A DNA stretch of 64,000 nt from assembly GCA_032433765.1 (NCBI GenBank), contig JAVIAB010000024.1:8366821-8430820 (forward strand). Reading direction: 5' to 3'. The notes beneath the pieces were generated by a model. The model worked only from the letters and a program-made list of their open reading frames with translations. It searched no databases and was not told the DNA's origin. Shown one piece after another: positions 63,541 to 64,000 of the stretch (its first letter is position 1; each line of letters opens with the position of its first letter). This stretch comes from Megaustenia siamemsis (lineage: Eukaryota > Mollusca > Gastropoda > Stylommatophora > Ariophantidae). Position numbers and translations under genes: made by a program.

Positions 63541-63970
63541 TCATTACACACGGCCTGAGATTGTTCAGATCCCATCGGAAGAATATCCATCAACGTGTAG
63601 CGACTAACGGCACCGGTGTTGTGTTGTTTGAGAAGTCTTCTTTGGATCGTCGCATAGCGCTCTCATCTGACATCCCCAACCTTGACATGATGTTATTCGT
63701 GATGCCTGATCATCTCTGTGGAGGTCATTTATTGAATAGTTTCTGTTTGTTTTATCTTGCGAACCAGTGGCTATTACGAATGTCAAAGCGGGCAATTTCC
63801 CTTCAGCACCCAACATTAGACAAGTTACCTGCTATGTCAGCCCGCTCATTACCACGTACTCCCGCGTGCACAGGCACGAAAATAAAACATAGACATTTTA
63901 GTAGAGTCCTCACCAGAGCCTCTAGCTACTGCTGTCGAGCATAGCCCGTCGGAATCATTCTAAACCTACT
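63541..63970 (-). pseudogene. RNase H LINE fragment in copy B
   Basis: On the minus strand FVPVHAGVRGNERADIAGN (about 63,825-63,885) is the C-terminal RNase H signature, close to that at 25,170-25,230. The downstream coding is broken by frameshifts. The same fragment, more damaged and split by an RTE insertion, is at 9,219-9,573 plus 10,346-10,460 in copy A, so it predates the duplication. Confidence 0.75.
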
Positions 63971-64000
63971 CACTGAATCACTGAGGAAACACAAATGTTT

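Overview
This is a eukaryotic, AT-rich, intron- and repeat-dense window. The gene content is one secreted C-type-lectin/PAN protein among RNase H-encoding and RTE-like LINEs, tRNA-derived SINEs and Tc1/mariner-type transposons. This suits an invertebrate, most likely a mollusc and perhaps a gastropod. That placement is inference; no single feature proves it.

The host gene is split and lies on the + strand. A conserved promoter and non-coding first exon sit near 2,340-2,473. A signal-peptide exon follows (coding from 7,807), then three exons of a C-type lectin-like domain (18,704-18,799; 24,656-24,787; 30,642-30,836) and a last exon with a PAN/Apple-like domain ending at 36,822, with AATAAA at 36,868. 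All four coding introns are phase 1 and the joined frame is open for 242 codons. The introns are filled with minisatellites and transposon fragments.

The 5' part of this gene is repeated. Blocks between about 0.48 and 10.5 kb (copy A) reappear in the same order and orientation between about 51.98 and 63.97 kb (copy B), including the promoter, the 5'UTR exon, its donor and the signal-peptide exon (63,180-63,231). A second, paralogous gene therefore starts near 59.3 kb and runs off the right edge. Comparing A with B gives natural empty and filled sites for several insertions.

Mobile DNA: an RNase H-bearing LINE (2,770-5,386) and its fragments; at least a dozen 5'-truncated RTE-like LINE ends, several with ATG/CAT-repeat tails; six copies of one tRNA-derived SINE of about 260 bp; and three copies plus one deletion derivative of a DDE_3 transposon with unusually long D-to-E spacing (83 residues). 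One copy is almost intact (44,750-46,859), one is a 697-bp non-autonomous derivative (28,404-29,100), one is broken by nested LINE and SINE insertions (about 20,770-22,840), and one has had two pieces of its coding sequence amplified into minisatellites (54,082-58,312).

Minisatellites: about 25 arrays with units of 13 to 79 bp occupy roughly a third of the window. Many long open frames here are only tandem repeats whose unit is a multiple of three. They are annotated as repeats, not genes.
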